Below are positions 23,901-30,550 of a DNA stretch of 64,000 bases, in pieces; position 1 is the first letter of the stretch, and every line of letters starts with the position of its first letter. The notes beneath the pieces were generated by a model, which had not been told where the DNA came from, did no database searches, and saw nothing but the letters and a program-made list of their open reading frames with translations. The position numbers and the translations under genes are program-made. Origin of the DNA: Symbiodinium sp. CCMP2592. Taxonomy: Eukaryota > Sar > Dinophyceae > Suessiales > Symbiodiniaceae. The stretch lies in NCBI GenBank assembly GCA_905221615.1, contig CAJNDT010000139.1, forward strand, positions 142,501 through 206,500, read 5' to 3'.

Positions 23901-24021
23901 TCAGTGACGTGATGAAACAGTGGTTGTGGGCTTGGTTTGTGCGACTGTCGCTGACATTTGCTGACAACTTTAGACTGCAGATCTGGATTCGAAACGCCTC
24001 GTCATACGGGGAGTATGCGTG
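6180..24021 (+). CDS. MDN1: Midasin (MDN1/Rea1) AAA ATPase, C-terminal part, many exons
   Basis: Midasin is the giant dynein-like AAA ATPase that removes assembly factors such as Rsa4 and Ytm1 from pre-60S ribosomes in the nucleus. Seen here, in family order: the Gly/acidic entry to the D/E-rich tail (GTGMG then GEGEGMKDVTDEIE), LDEKLW, further acidic exons, LCEQLR, ILEPTL, YFRTGKRISM, VIPFIASNYRRDKIWLRR, KPSKREYQ, the MIDAS motif IVVAIDNSRSM, ISDGRF, FPFPYYVVVQDL and LPAILSDVMKQW. Several conserved blocks join in frame across introns (EYQ to IVV, CQ to ALAQ). The family is about 4,900-5,600 residues, so the AAA ring lies upstream of the window. Exons are roughly 30-120 nt. Donors include GT (23253), GC (21725, 22078) and probably GA (23819). 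A 6.2 kb LINE sits in one intron. The stop at 24019-24021 is the in-frame end of the last recognised exon; a further intron is possible. Confidence 0.92.
7959..7993 (+). repeat. Homopolymer T tract (35 nt)
   Basis: Thirty-five consecutive T, followed by AAG and a shorter T run. On the minus strand it would be a poly-A tail, so it may mark an old retrocopy inserted in reverse. No matching coding sequence was seen next to it. Confidence 0.9.
8423..8668 (+). repeat. Degenerate interstitial telomere-like repeats (TTTAGGG type)
   Basis: About 245 nt of diverged GGGTTTAGGG, GGGTTCAGGG and GGTTTAGAG units in the G-rich strand orientation. TTTAGGG is the plant and dinoflagellate telomere unit. The copies are too degenerate for an active telomere and are best read as interstitial remnants. 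Confidence 0.75.
8697..8833 (+). repeat. GA/GT dinucleotide microsatellite
   Basis: Alternating (GA)n and (GT)n runs with short interruptions. Reverse reading frames give spurious Leu-Ser and His-Thr peptides. Confidence 0.9.
9352..11510 (+). CDS. MDN1: Midasin exons: Asp/Glu/Gln-rich tail, middle part
   Basis: Short acidic blocks separated by introns: LEDQKDDKADAKEAPEQD (about 9379-9433), EPDKTEFEDKDAQFDVQ (about 9500-9552), GEGEGQGEGEGDADSDF (about 9766-9820), SESDIDMDGDGEGGDDGE (about 9905-9957), DIGDLDAADPGVS (about 10209-10247), VPEEKLPDDAGAEEL (about 10330-10376), VQGEQKPEEQQEQQDRQN (about 10586-10639), DQDGEKPQNVDPSKAPG (about 10677-10727), RPEEKAKAPEEPCEPKN (about 10813-10863), TTAPQKQQQDGTRDDAD (about 11021-11070), GEAANFEPAAQQSLW (about 11341-11385) and DAQEASAGDERGG (about 11461-11500). 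Composition fits the low-complexity acidic tail of midasin. Individual exon order and edges are inferred, because this region is not conserved at residue level. Confidence 0.7.
12616..14066 (+). CDS. MDN1: Midasin exons: last acidic blocks before the LINE-bearing intron
   Basis: The block at about 12620-12665 reads ADQKALGADGQAID, like the QALG..T.EQ signature near the end of the midasin acidic tail. Then come AEEESENEAPAMEEDTAG (about 12787-12838) after an acceptor AG, and TGDNMDVDDEGEGGWRKR (about 14003-14060). The conserved partner LCEQLR appears only at about 21160, downstream of the LINE. The element therefore interrupts the gene between the acidic tail and the C-terminal region. Confidence 0.65.
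14361..14677 (+). repeat. Trinucleotide/hexanucleotide microsatellite (GTA, GTGGTC, GTGGCA)
   Basis: A 317-nt tract of GTG-GTA, GTG-GTC and GTG-GCA hexamers grading into a pure (TAG)n run that stops abruptly at 14677. It forms the left edge of the LINE. The pseudo-proteins it encodes (Val, Ser-Gly, Arg-Gly, Tyr or Thr runs) are artefacts. Confidence 0.95.
14966..15559 (+). CDS. LINE: N-terminal part of APE-type endonuclease
   Basis: An open frame of 197 codons. After about 70 Pro/Arg-rich residues it reads LRVLSWNAGHLG and later VLVLQETHW. These are the first two signature blocks of the endonuclease/exonuclease/phosphatase fold, with the metal-binding Glu of QET. The rest of the domain continues in another frame: from about 15451 the downstream frame is open and reads GALNNSRGRVMVFLSPH. 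The two frames overlap around a C-rich stretch (15456-15465). An indel or a programmed -1 shift is needed to make one polypeptide. The start at 14966 is the first in-frame one listed and is not certain. Confidence 0.75.
   Translation: MALLPVHSHNYSQIRKNSFKHVCRQVAASHQPVSYRGQVLTPALLRRMGNCPPQPGPKRSFAPRSRAGQATRPLRVLSWNAGHLGQQQWSEVKSWLSTEAKLVCDVLVLQETHWQATAEFSVAGWYCVSSASAADPKASRRKQRGGKAHKQPPAEAMPTDDKTTPPRKEPSTTRADGSWSSCPHTSCPRVCAGRNMS
15074..15088 (+). other. Small hairpin in the LINE 5' part
   Basis: GGTCAG-GTT-CTGACC, a perfect 6-bp stem with a 3-nt loop and flanking partial pairing. It lies inside the first open frame. Possibly an RNA structure, possibly chance. Confidence 0.4.
15499..18075 (+). 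CDS. LINE: endonuclease C-terminal part and reverse transcriptase
   Basis: An 858-codon frame. Endonuclease blocks follow in order: LILAGDFNSS (about residues 79-88, with GDFN at 82-85), TQIDFVLTRE (about 142-151) and GGHLPISATVK (His at about 177), equal to the D-N, D and H catalytic sites of APE-like nucleases. Reverse transcriptase follows: fingers LCLIPKPGKP...RPLGIL; motif A ALDLSQAFD with Asp at about 554; motif B GIKQGCKLAPTLFSVL; motif C YADD at 648-651; thumb VKYLGIQIS. All catalytic residues are present. The frame is open upstream to a TAA at 15448-15450. Its stop overlaps the next start as ATGA (18072-18075), the layout of coupled termination and reinitiation. Confidence 0.93.
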   Translation: MVFLSPHILPKSVRWQEHVIGRALEVRFDWHGARMTLVAVYQHVWSPSKQVQTNRQDRAHVLKALGRCVQRVPHRDTLILAGDFNSSLHKQPRLVGPGTICPQEPRPDEPELTNFLLNHRLVALNTWRPQPTHTFWQGETRTQIDFVLTREVSAGGYAKASTPLADFPLGSWKKGGHLPISATVKPVRHWNLPAPQLQQHHYDSAALQAAVRDNTLPAQQMLEWVKARLTPDMQPASWDRLLGEATSRFFPKTPVAMPDSPETRIARRMWRSARGSNAHPRAESSPDDEARQTLCEQHKQAVKQARKCQTKRFLAEVDQALSQGDQHLAYQTLKHLRPWKPALKAQLKDEQGFLLSPANELDELGQYAAKVFAAHPQLPSDSGLLPRLPQTKLAKHIASIKPGKAVPKGAAPAAAWKLCAQPVSEALSQYCSSLAQDQSLDDDLTRADLCLIPKPGKPADKPSQLRPLGILRPDAKGLAGTAKELLEPLTVPYMKPLPQFAYLPGRGLSDAQSRVVQHLREARQLCRNANLTRADQQRGQCPVGLVGGITFALDLSQAFDTVSRSEILSLLDELGADPSLQKLIHGLHHRSKYRLHSQGASKDVETTTGIKQGCKLAPTLFSVLTGRLLHRLIDTFGWDNVRKYFTGYADDFTMHRTIRSKADVDAAHKMILQLLSEVEKLGLRVNPAKCAILVKLNGREAEAIIQKHTCWLPDSEGKLQRHWRLGRHKSFPAYRLETQVKYLGIQISYGNFEMQTLRFRIAEAAKKLQQVKRFVYNRRTAGPMARLKVWFTTVWATLVTGLPEVGLTEETARHLRGWYAHKIRSVLNQPAHVSHTPTADLYRLHSIQDPVAKKFKLG
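18072..18770 (+). CDS. LINE: zinc-finger N-terminal part of the third ORF
   Basis: The ATG lies inside the preceding stop (ATGA). The first 90 residues are Ser/Pro-rich. Then come a typical C2H2 finger, CPHCGSGFVSAHGLHMHV with a following H, and a second finger-like block, CSACDKAFHQWKGLRDHL. After about 18550 the frame becomes Arg/Ser/Pro-rich and loses finger character, while the overlapping frame (18503-19906) reads on with further fingers and the protease. The two frames were therefore probably one protein, joined by a one-base shift near 18540-18570. A finger domain downstream of the RT, rather than in an upstream ORF1, is unusual. Confidence 0.75.
   Translation: MTSRLKRLCKRPSNPEAIPSALPANILSASSVTRGPWAQLGPSATRSEAHRQPSRPATYGDVTQMSHVVQDLQDMLREVENLPASTEASQQRLHSCPHCGSGFVSAHGLHMHVTRMHREHVSRYIPPSFDRSRHSKDGLPVCSACDKAFHQWKGLRDHLLSGPARSRIACARSPSPRRNSCKVRPSRAWRPSELRCRARQATDSVPLPPSPKLRSSNIGASCAVFGPRTTPR
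18503..19906 (+). CDS. LINE: zinc fingers plus ubiquitin-specific-protease-like (C19) domain
   Basis: A 467-codon frame. It has a C2H2 finger, CILCGFWTPDHTKMKNHH, and a C2HC-like block, CPFCKLQVYDKRKHPEQC. A C19-type protease domain follows: Cys box LNSGNTCYVNATIQALLAAL, with the nucleophile Cys at about residue 227; an RQQDASEFATYLV block; and His box KGADIHTGHYRSFW, with the catalytic His at about 421, ending DCYLLFLRR. These are the hallmark blocks of ubiquitin-specific proteases. The domain is about 250 residues, short for the family, and the Cys-rich zinc ribbon of many USPs was not seen. A deubiquitinase could protect element proteins from degradation; that role is inference. Confidence 0.88.
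   Translation: MRQGLPSMERPTRPSLVGACTQPDRLRQISLTTEEQLQGQALQGLAAFRAKVQSSPSNRLSALATQPEAQELKHRCILCGFWTPDHTKMKNHHRQAHALAWQRDGPAAIQLCRAYSVQMIKGHPCPFCKLQVYDKRKHPEQCIVLFQVLLGWHKVQGTDKMREQCSKPHPKTAVTMSLSGFFAAADKPAAVASSSPVAMAATGAAGSTLPPGLYSRMRHMLNSGNTCYVNATIQALLAALDSASNVAELEPLVQHCTSTEADPMDARPINPPSLFALRSLVPRWRFDGRQQDASEFATYLVEHNTGTLQPARWEGRTNGVPESEDDGLTPLLLPLSSACRTLQQACTAWYNHMFQRALSWAPDILPVTVARWMDGTKRRTPLDLRRHISLPSWTEGQVRQWHQYAVISGVFHKGADIHTGHYRSFWIHPNGGVLYVGDDATRPYPASASDRKHVMEDCYLLFLRRQE
19912..20081 (+). other. Array of short hairpins in the LINE 3' leader
   Basis: Five stem-loops follow the stop codon within 170 nt. They are ACTCACCC/GGGTGAGT (8 bp, loop TCAAG, 19912-19932); GCACC/GGTGC (loop AATAG, 19960-19974) with an outer wobble stem; CCCAC/GTGGG (loop AATAG, 19996-20010) with an outer GGCC/GGCC; GCATGC/GCATGC (loop TTTAG, 20037-20053); and CAGC/GCTG (loop TTTTAAG, 20067-20081). 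The first four have 5-nt loops and all five loops end in AG. Such regular structure suggests a protein-binding or RT-recognition region of the element RNA. Confidence 0.7.
20089..20421 (+). CDS. Small ORF in the LINE 3' region, unidentified
   Basis: 110 codons from an ATG directly after the hairpin array. Polar N-terminus (ADKIHSPDHQHGR) with an ISNAELAQTLG block. No domain recognised. It may be a fragment of element coding or a chance frame in the 3' leader. Confidence 0.25.
   Translation: MADKIHSPDHQHGRTTSPLAPDSQMGEPSEPFGVDTRRQTSGGGKQRSGRALHAISNAELAQTLGPVAAAPGISESYLTHMVPMAECASSSGGNACFFVSLPRRTESPSA
20521..20553 (+). other. GC-rich terminal hairpin of the LINE
   Basis: CTCTCCC pairs with GGGAGAG around the loop GGGCC (20535-20539). 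It extends after one mismatch by CCCC/GGGG and AA/TT, and is followed by TTGCTTTTA. It resembles an intrinsic terminator, but in this eukaryotic setting a 3' recognition stem for the element RT is likelier. Confidence 0.6.
20892..21090 (+). repeat. TAG/GTA trinucleotide microsatellite, right flank of the LINE
   Basis: Starts directly after AATAAATAAATA with GTGGTAGTAGTAG and continues as TAG, TCG and GTG units to about 21090. It is the same repeat family as the left flank (14361-14677). Confidence 0.9.
21123..24021 (+). CDS. MDN1: Midasin C-terminal exons with the MIDAS (VWA-like) domain
   Basis: Exons seen: LERSTAPLSAALCEQLR (about 21136-21188); ILEPTLKG (about 21294-21318); YFRTGKRISM (about 21474-21504); EVIPFIASNYRRDKIW to EYQ (21629-21724); IVVAIDNSRSM (from 21923); NALQTLCVLCQ (to 22077); ALAQLEVGEYAVLAFG (22142-22190); RSHNRSLADLMRLSSELF (about 22760-22840); SIIISDGRFNKNK (23211-23252); LARQQLPLLIIVDAE (about 23390-23443); SVFDLRAVTYEG (about 23598-23633); VVPYLSDFPFPYYVVVQ (23768-23818); DLQTLPAILSDVMKQW (from 23876). 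The MIDAS ligands D-x-S-x-S and the later SDG aspartate are all present, so the Rsa4/Ytm1-binding surface looks intact. Junctions EYQ|IVV and CQ|ALAQ use GC donors. Confidence 0.95.
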
Positions 24022-25200
24022 ATTGTCCAGTGAAGCTGCTCTTCTCGTGGACAGCTGCTTCCATACGCTGAAGCCCATGGTGTGGTTACGCATGTCGTTG
24101 TGTCACCGCGATGCTGATTCTTGCGTCCATGGCTTCACCCAAAATGCTAGGTTAAGACCGAAGAGTGTCTTCTGCACTTCGGTTTGCTGCTCTCCAGGTT
24201 CGAATTGGCATCACATGCCTGATGATGAGGCCTCCTCCGGCCGTCCCCTTTTGGCTTCTGAATGAGGGTTCGCGCGGTTTGGGGAGAGGCTTCCTTCACC
24301 TGCAGGCTTCCTGCAGCTTCAATCTAGTTTGTCTTCGGCCCTAGGCCTTCCCGATGACTGGAGAGTGCTCAGCTCGGGAGGTGTTCGCTAGCACGAGGAC
24401 GAGCAGGAGAGCCGCGACGCCGCGAGCCGACGAGTCGCTTCCCAGCCTCCAAGCGAGAGCCGGAAAAGCACTCTCTGGGCCGTGCCCCGGGCCTCCGGGG
24501 CCTGGACCTGCTGCTACAAGTAGGGTGGCCAAAGATGCCACCCAAGTGCGGATGCTGGTCCTGATCAGGTTTCCGATTCCAACCTTCCGACAGTTGCTTT
24601 CAGCACCAGCCGTTCCGCCGTAGAAGCTGCCAGCGGCAGCCAGCGCCTGGACAAGACGCGTGAGCCCTTTGAGCGAGCGTGCACCGGGGCTGGCTTAGGA
24701 CCGCTGTGGAGTTAGCTGCTCCCGCAGTCATTCGCAGTCTGCGTGATTCTGGAAAATATGATCCCTGGATTTGATTCAACATCGACCTGCGGCAGTTTAT
24801 GCTTGTTGAGATGGTGAAACCGTAGCAGAGGCAACGAGCATCAGCGAGCTGCATTTTCCAGGGGAGGGTACGCGCTGTCCCTTTGGCTGACATGCCTATT
24901 GTCTCTTGGTCCCTGGCTTCTAAGCAGAAGACCCGACAATGGACAAGTCTCCTTTTTTCAGCAAAGGCGTTAGGGACGATTAAGCTCAAACGGAGTTCGT
25001 TTCAACATCAGCTGGAAACAAAACTCCCCATCACAGATATCTAGCATTGGCCAGCCGAGTGAAGAGCGGCGTTCATGGTACAAGTAAGTTTGCTTTTGGA
25101 GTATATTTACCACACTATGTTCATGCAGATTTAATTCGCCATCGCGCGGCAGCGCGGCCTAGAGAATGTCGGATGGCGGCAGCATACCCGCTTCACTAAT
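24022..25200 (+). other. Region after midasin with one candidate exon
   Basis: Mostly without convincing coding. One block, 24775-24822, reads FNIDLRQFMLVEMVKP just before a TAG, preceded by VIRSLRDSGKYDPW (about 24727-24768) after an acceptor AG. It could be the 5' part of the next gene. No promoter elements could be recognised. Confidence 0.35.
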
Positions 25201-25319
25201 GCCTTGATCTTAGCATGCAGTGAGTGTGGGAAATTCAATCAAAAGGGCTGCTGGTGTCGCCCAGGTCTGATCTGGACGCCAGTAGCGAAGCTCTGCCAGC
25301 CGAAACATCGGTGCATGCC

Positions 25320-26031
25320 TTTCGAGAGAGTTTCGCGTGTTGACTCTCTGGACAAGCTGGCAGAGTCGTGCCGTGTTCTGTCAGAACTGCTGTCCAGTCT
25401 CAGGCTGCCTCGAACAGTTATGCACTGCCCATGGCATCCAGCCCTTGCCTTAGCGATCACAGCGGAAGCTTTACACCCGCTTTTCACGTAAGCATCCAGG
25501 CCTCGTTCTCCTTGCGTAATCCAGCTGAGGTCCGGACTCAGCCAGGGCCTGTCTTGCTTCGAGGGCTTTGTGCTCTGGACACCTCCAGCCGAAGAGGGCT
25601 GCACCATGCAAGTATCATCAAGCGCAACAGTCTGAAGCACACTCTCTGCTGTTGCCTTGGATCCTTTTCACCCTTTTGAGGCGCGGCTGTCTGTGGACTC
25701 TCCTGCAGACGGTCCTTTGCGTGTGACCCGGAAGATGCTCCTGCGAGCTGAGCCAAGGCAGGTTTGCCTTAGCTCTCTCAAATCTCAGCCCTCGAGGCTG
25801 CAGCCCGCAAGTGTGGACATTGTCGAGCCACGTCATCCCGGTATGAACGGCTTTGATCTCAGTCGGTCCATAGAGCCTGGCAAGTCGGCACGAAAGGATG
25901 AACACCTATATGCGAGGTGCTCCGAAGGTGGCATCGTCCCCCTCACAATCACGGTGCCGTGTCAACAAGTGGCAGGGAATCTCCATTTCTGCAGGTTCTT
26001 TCTTGGCTGTGCATCATTTCTGTCATTCTAG
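25320..26031 (+). CDS. Exons of an unidentified + strand gene
   Basis: The exon at about 25330-25491 reads SRVDSLDKLAESCRVLSELL and continues to EALHPLF before a GTAAGC donor (25491), a clear exon edge. Further open blocks follow: EVRTQPGPVLLRGLCALD (about 25527-25580), then a long open stretch 25657-26030 with ARLSVDSPADGPLRVTRKML and VDIVEPRHPGMNGFDLSRS. No domain was recognised. It may be one gene with the blocks up to 29.3 kb or several genes. Confidence 0.45.
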
Positions 26032-26310
26032 AGGCGACCGATTTGTGTTGCATCTGTGACAACCTGCTGCTTCATGCCTCTTGTCAGTTCCGTGCTAGAT
26101 ATTCTGGGAGTCAGCCCTTCATTCATGCAAAAGCTTCCAGGGTCCTGCACCCGAAAGATAGGACTCCTCGCTGTGCTCCTTGAGCCACGAGCCTCCGGAG
26201 CTCTGAGGATCCGCGAGGTCAAGGAGCGCTCTTCGCCGAGTGGGCCCAGGTGCAGCAGGGCGCAGTGGGTAGAGCAGAGCGAGCTTGAAAGATACTCATT
26301 GAGTTTTAGC

Positions 26311-26377
26311 GCTTTAGGGTTTGGGGTTTAGAGGTTCAGGGTTTAGGGCCTAGGGGGTTTAGGGTTTGGGGTTTTGG
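26311..26377 (+). repeat. Interstitial telomere-like repeats (TTTAGGG)
   Basis: About nine GGGTTTAGGG-like units in 67 nt in G-strand orientation, better preserved than those at 8.4 kb. Confidence 0.85.
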
Positions 26378-26882
26378 TCCCTGTGGTGCCTGCTCCAGAA
26401 AGATGACTCTTCTGCGAGATGGTCCTCTCACTCGCGGCAGGCGGCGTGTCTCGGGCCTCGCACGTCCTCCTCTCGAGGGCCGATGGCTTCAGCGCTTCGA
26501 GGTTGGGACGATCGCCACGTCTAATCCTCCTGAGATGGGCAAGCGCAAGGCATGTCACGCTGCCTCGAGCGAGCCGGAGCCTCCTTTCAGCATAGCGTTA
26601 TATAGCCTTCTCGTACTCGCTCAGCTGCCGGTGCCAGGAAATGAAGAGTAAGAGAGGAGTGGAAGCAATCCTTTGTTTCCACAAGGCGACCAGCAAGCGC
26701 CACGAGCAGTACTCGAGGTGCAAGCAGTCCAGGCGGGCAAGAAGTCGAGCGGGAAAAGCATTTTGGCGTTGCTCGTTGCTCTTGTTTTTCCAGGCTCCAG
26801 CCGGTCAGATCCGGTGCCGCATCGCATACTGAGGCACGCAAAGTTTCACTCCTGACCGGTTGGGCGGATTTTTGCGGAAGTC

Positions 26883-27411
26883 GTGGATAATCGGATGCAG
26901 CCGTCCCTCGTCCTGTCCAGGGCGGGCGATGCAGCGCAGGTCCGGGATGTCGTAGATTTTATGGTTGAAGCGTCGCGGAGAAAGTGGCTAGAGCTGGGAT
27001 GCAGGCAGCTTTAACCACGAAACTTGTTTGCCAAGCAAAAACGTAAAGTCATGAGCAAACCTGGTTCAGGACCATCAAAGGAGGCCGACTCCGTCAAAAA
27101 CAACGCGGGCTGAGGCGAATATGCGAAACCGCTTGGAGTGCGAGATAGCTTCACTGAAAAATGCCAGTGAGAAGGCAGCATGGACAGACTTTTGGTGGAG
27201 GCGATGTGCTGTTTGACTTGGAATGACAGCTGGGCCAGGTCACGAGTCGCAGTCGTGCAAAAGCCGACAGTTACGACAAACTGGAAGAGGAGGCCTCGGA
27301 CAGTTCGTGACACTTCGGGAAGTCCTTGAGCCCATTTTGCAGTTGAAGCGGTGTCACGTGCCCTCCGTAGAAGAGGTACTCTCCATGATGAGCGCTCTGC
27401 AGAGGCCGTGA
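26883..27411 (+). CDS. Two exons of an unidentified + strand gene
   Basis: Exon 26883-27013 reads MQPSLVLSRAGDAAQVRDVV and DFMVEASRRKWLELGC, a helical, coding-like segment. Exon 27304-27408 follows an acceptor CAG and reads FVTLREVLEPILQLKRCH then VPSVEEVLSMMSALQRP. Neither matches a family I know. They share strand with the flanking genes. Confidence 0.45.
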
Positions 27412-28659
27412 GATTCCTCAGAATAAGCGGCTCAGGAACAGGTCCCGAGATCTGTCCGGTTGGATACTGATGCTGATGCATGTCTCCCACGTACAAGAAC
27501 GTGCGCTTGACTTGCCTCTGAGGCGAGACGTCCCGCAGCTATGGGTGACAGCCTTCGGAAATCTGCTTGCAAGCTCATGCGATTCGGCTCCGCGCGTTTC
27601 TTCAAGGATCCATCGAAGCCTTCGGTCCCCCGAGCTGGACAAACGAATGGACGCGGCCTCGATCTGTCTCAGCCGACATGTGCACAGCAGCTCTTGACGT
27701 CGGTGGAGATGCAATAGTCTCGAGACCAGCCATGAAGATAGCGAAGACATGCGAAGACTCACGTACTGTACTACTGATTTTCCAGGTCGTCTCCGATCAC
27801 CTTCCCCTCGGGCAGGGCGCTCAGATTCAATCACTGTCTCGGCAGAAGAAACGGGCCCTGACGCCACGGTACAAGCCCATCCTCAAGCCATTTACGCGGT
27901 CGAGGGAAGCTTCACGCTGAAGGATCCACGTTTACGCACCGCAGATCGGGCTGCTGCTCGTCTTAGCACAGACGGAGGACCCACACGAGGGTGAACTGTG
28001 CTTGGTGATGTTGTGTCGATGTGAGTGTTTCCCTGTGTAGCAGTGGCAGCACGCGTGGTTGAGGAGTGAGTGTTTCCCTCTCCGCACGTGCTCGTCAGTC
28101 TGCAGGGTGTAGCTGGCATGTTGTAACTGATCATGGCAAGTAGATGGGCAGAAGTGCATTCGTCTGCTTGCAGCTTGGAGGTATCCGTTGCATGGCCGCT
28201 CTGCGCGCCAAGTCCCGACCCAGAAGGCCCCCGACGCGTCAGGATTGTATTCAAAAGAGACTTGCGAGACTGTAGCAAGATATCTGCGTTACCAACTATG
28301 GCCTCTGAGGCGGCGGCGCCGCAGCGCTCTCGTATGAAATCTGGGCCTGCCCGTGCTCCGGGAGTTATCGAAGGCTGTGTCCTCAAGTGGAGCCCCTCCT
28401 GCTTACAGGTACAAACAGTTTGGAGAGGACACGGCTACCGGAGTCCAATCACAAGTCAGCAGGTGCCTCTGGTGCTCAGCAATGCTCAGCAAAGCATTCC
28501 CATTCCGCTGGAGCAGAATTGAACTGAGGCAGAGAGCATGGAGGGCCTCATGCGGCTTTCGCACGCTCTTGGAGAGGCAGTCGCTCTGTCTACGAGTTGT
28601 GAGCACCACCCTTTCTGTGCTGCGCCACTGGCTGAAGTGAATAATCAATTCCAACACAG

Positions 28660-29300
28660 GCTCAGCGGGCGCTGGAGCTGCAGACGGAGGCAGGGCTGCA
28701 ACTTGGGCAAGCGCCAGCGAGATGTAGCCGTGAAGGCATTACGCTGTCCGCAGCAGAGCGATCTGCAAACTTCCAAGGCAGGTGAAGCCTGGATGATTCC
28801 TTCCCTCCCTCCCTCCCGCTCCCGTCTCGATCTCTGTCTTTGTTTGCTTTTTCTGTGCCTCGCTTTTGTAAGCACGTGCTTGCAGTTGCGAAGTCGCCAA
28901 GCTCTTGCAAATGGCTTCGTGGTTCCGGAAACAGGATTTTGAGCTGTTCGCTGGCAAGCTGCAGCGGCAGCTGGCAGAGGCCAGCAATATCTAGCATTGT
29001 TTTGCTGGTGCCTGCTATCGCCACCATGTCGTGGCCATACAAGCAAGCAGCGACATGCGAAAGTTGCTTCAGGCGCAATCTACCTCTCGCGCTCTGGGAG
29101 ACTACATTGCCTGGAGCTCAGCAGGTGCAAACGAGTTGAGGTCAGTGAGGCAGACCATGCGAACTCACTTCCGGGCCGAGGCTAAACGGCCGTCACCGCG
29201 AATCACAGCGCGGATGCCCGACGAACCACAGGCAGCGCGGCCTGAGGCACTCTGGCTGTTTGCTCTTTTGCTCACTGCAGGAGGTTCGTGGCTGGGTTGA
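28660..29300 (+). CDS. Helical exons of an unidentified + strand gene
   Basis: Three coding-like blocks. AQRALELQTEAGLQLGQAPA (28660-28728) follows a CAG acceptor. CEVAKLLQMASWFRKQDFEL then FAGKLQRQLAEASNI (28886-28991) runs up to a TAG. SDMRKLLQAQSTSRALGDY then IAWSSA (29031-29126) reads on in frame to 29300. High Leu/Gln/Ala content suggests alpha-helix or coiled coil. Function unknown. Confidence 0.5.
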
Positions 29301-29884
29301 GCTTAGCGGCTTAGAGTTTTTTGAAGAAACCTTCTGTCTTGACTTAGGCATTGCAGGTCATTGCAGGTAAGTCAGGTGGTGCAAGTGCTGACACCGTTTG
29401 GTACCTGACTGCTTTTTCGAGTGAACATATAGAGGTCGCCAGGTTGCGCTTAAAGGAGGCAAACTTTGGTACAAGCCCTTGTCTGTGGCCAGGAATCGCA
29501 TCAGCGGCGGCTTAATGGAAACCACATCACGAGCATGCCGATCCCGGAGGAGGCTTGAGCCGCTCCCGGCAGAGGTTTCCCATCGCCTCAGCCTACGAAG
29601 CGCTGGCACTGGCTGGGTACAAGACATCAGTTACTGTCCTGTCGTATGTGCAAGAATTCGATCACTGTGGAAGGGCAGCAGGCGCCAACGCCTCCCAAAA
29701 ACTTGTGTGTGTGTGTGAAGACATGCTTCAAACAAACTCCTTGCTAAATAGACTGCCATGAGTAGGTGCAAAACACGGGGATACCTAGTTCAAAATGCAG
29801 GCAAGCACAATACCTGCTATCTACCTCAGTTTTCAGCATGTACGTGCCACGCCTGACTATGGTGAGTCATGTGAGCCATCGAAA

Positions 29885-30550
29885 CAGCCTTGTTGTCGAA
29901 CAGCTGCGCTCATCACGGTCAGGCCGAGGAGTGCCCGGACGAGAAGTCCCGACTGGCTCCTGTGCAGGATAACCCCGAACAAGTCTGGTGCTCAGTAATC
30001 TCATCGTTGCTGCTGAGCGGGTTGTCTCCAGGATGATGTTTTTGGATGTGTGACAGCTGGCACGGTAAGCTAAGCGCATCCAAGGCACCATTGCTGTGTG
30101 CGGCATATTTGCATCCAAACACCGTGTGTTCAGCGTCATGCTTGCTTTGTGTGTTAATTCCCTGTGGACACGTGCAGAACGTAAGGGACGTGACACGATG
30201 CACATCCTTGCTAAATGCATGCATGGGCACCTGCCGGTCACCAGCATCTCTAAAAGAGCGCCTGCTGCCATGCATTGGGTTTTTCAGGGCGAGGAGCTTA
30301 GATCATTCAAGGTTCAGGTTTCACCTGGATGCCCGAACTAGCCTTACTGTGGCTACAGAAATCCTCACACCACGCTTTGAAGCTGTGCTATGTGGGATGC
30401 ATGTCCAGGTGTCTAGCCTTGTCGAAGAGCTGCGCTCGTCACGGTCAGGCCGAGGAGTGCGCCGACGAAAAGTCCCGGCAGGATTACCATGAACAGGCCT
30501 GGTGCCTAGTTTCTCAGAGCCATTTCATGCGAGCCGGTCGTCTCCAGGAT
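29885..30550 (+). repeat. Local direct duplication of about 140 bp
   Basis: Copy 1 (about 29885-30034) and copy 2 (about 30413-30550) share GAGCTGCGCTCRTCACGGTC, GGCCGAGGAGTG, AAGTCCC and, at the far end, GTCTCCAGGAT. Both also share GGTGC.nAGT in the middle. They lie about 525 bp apart with roughly 75 % identity by eye. Either a tandem segmental duplication or two copies of a dispersed repeat. Confidence 0.6.

Noticed and set aside
27011-28386. Minus-strand ORFs of 149-164 codons
   Set aside because: They mirror + strand exons (for example FVTLREVLEPILQL) and show no splice or domain support.
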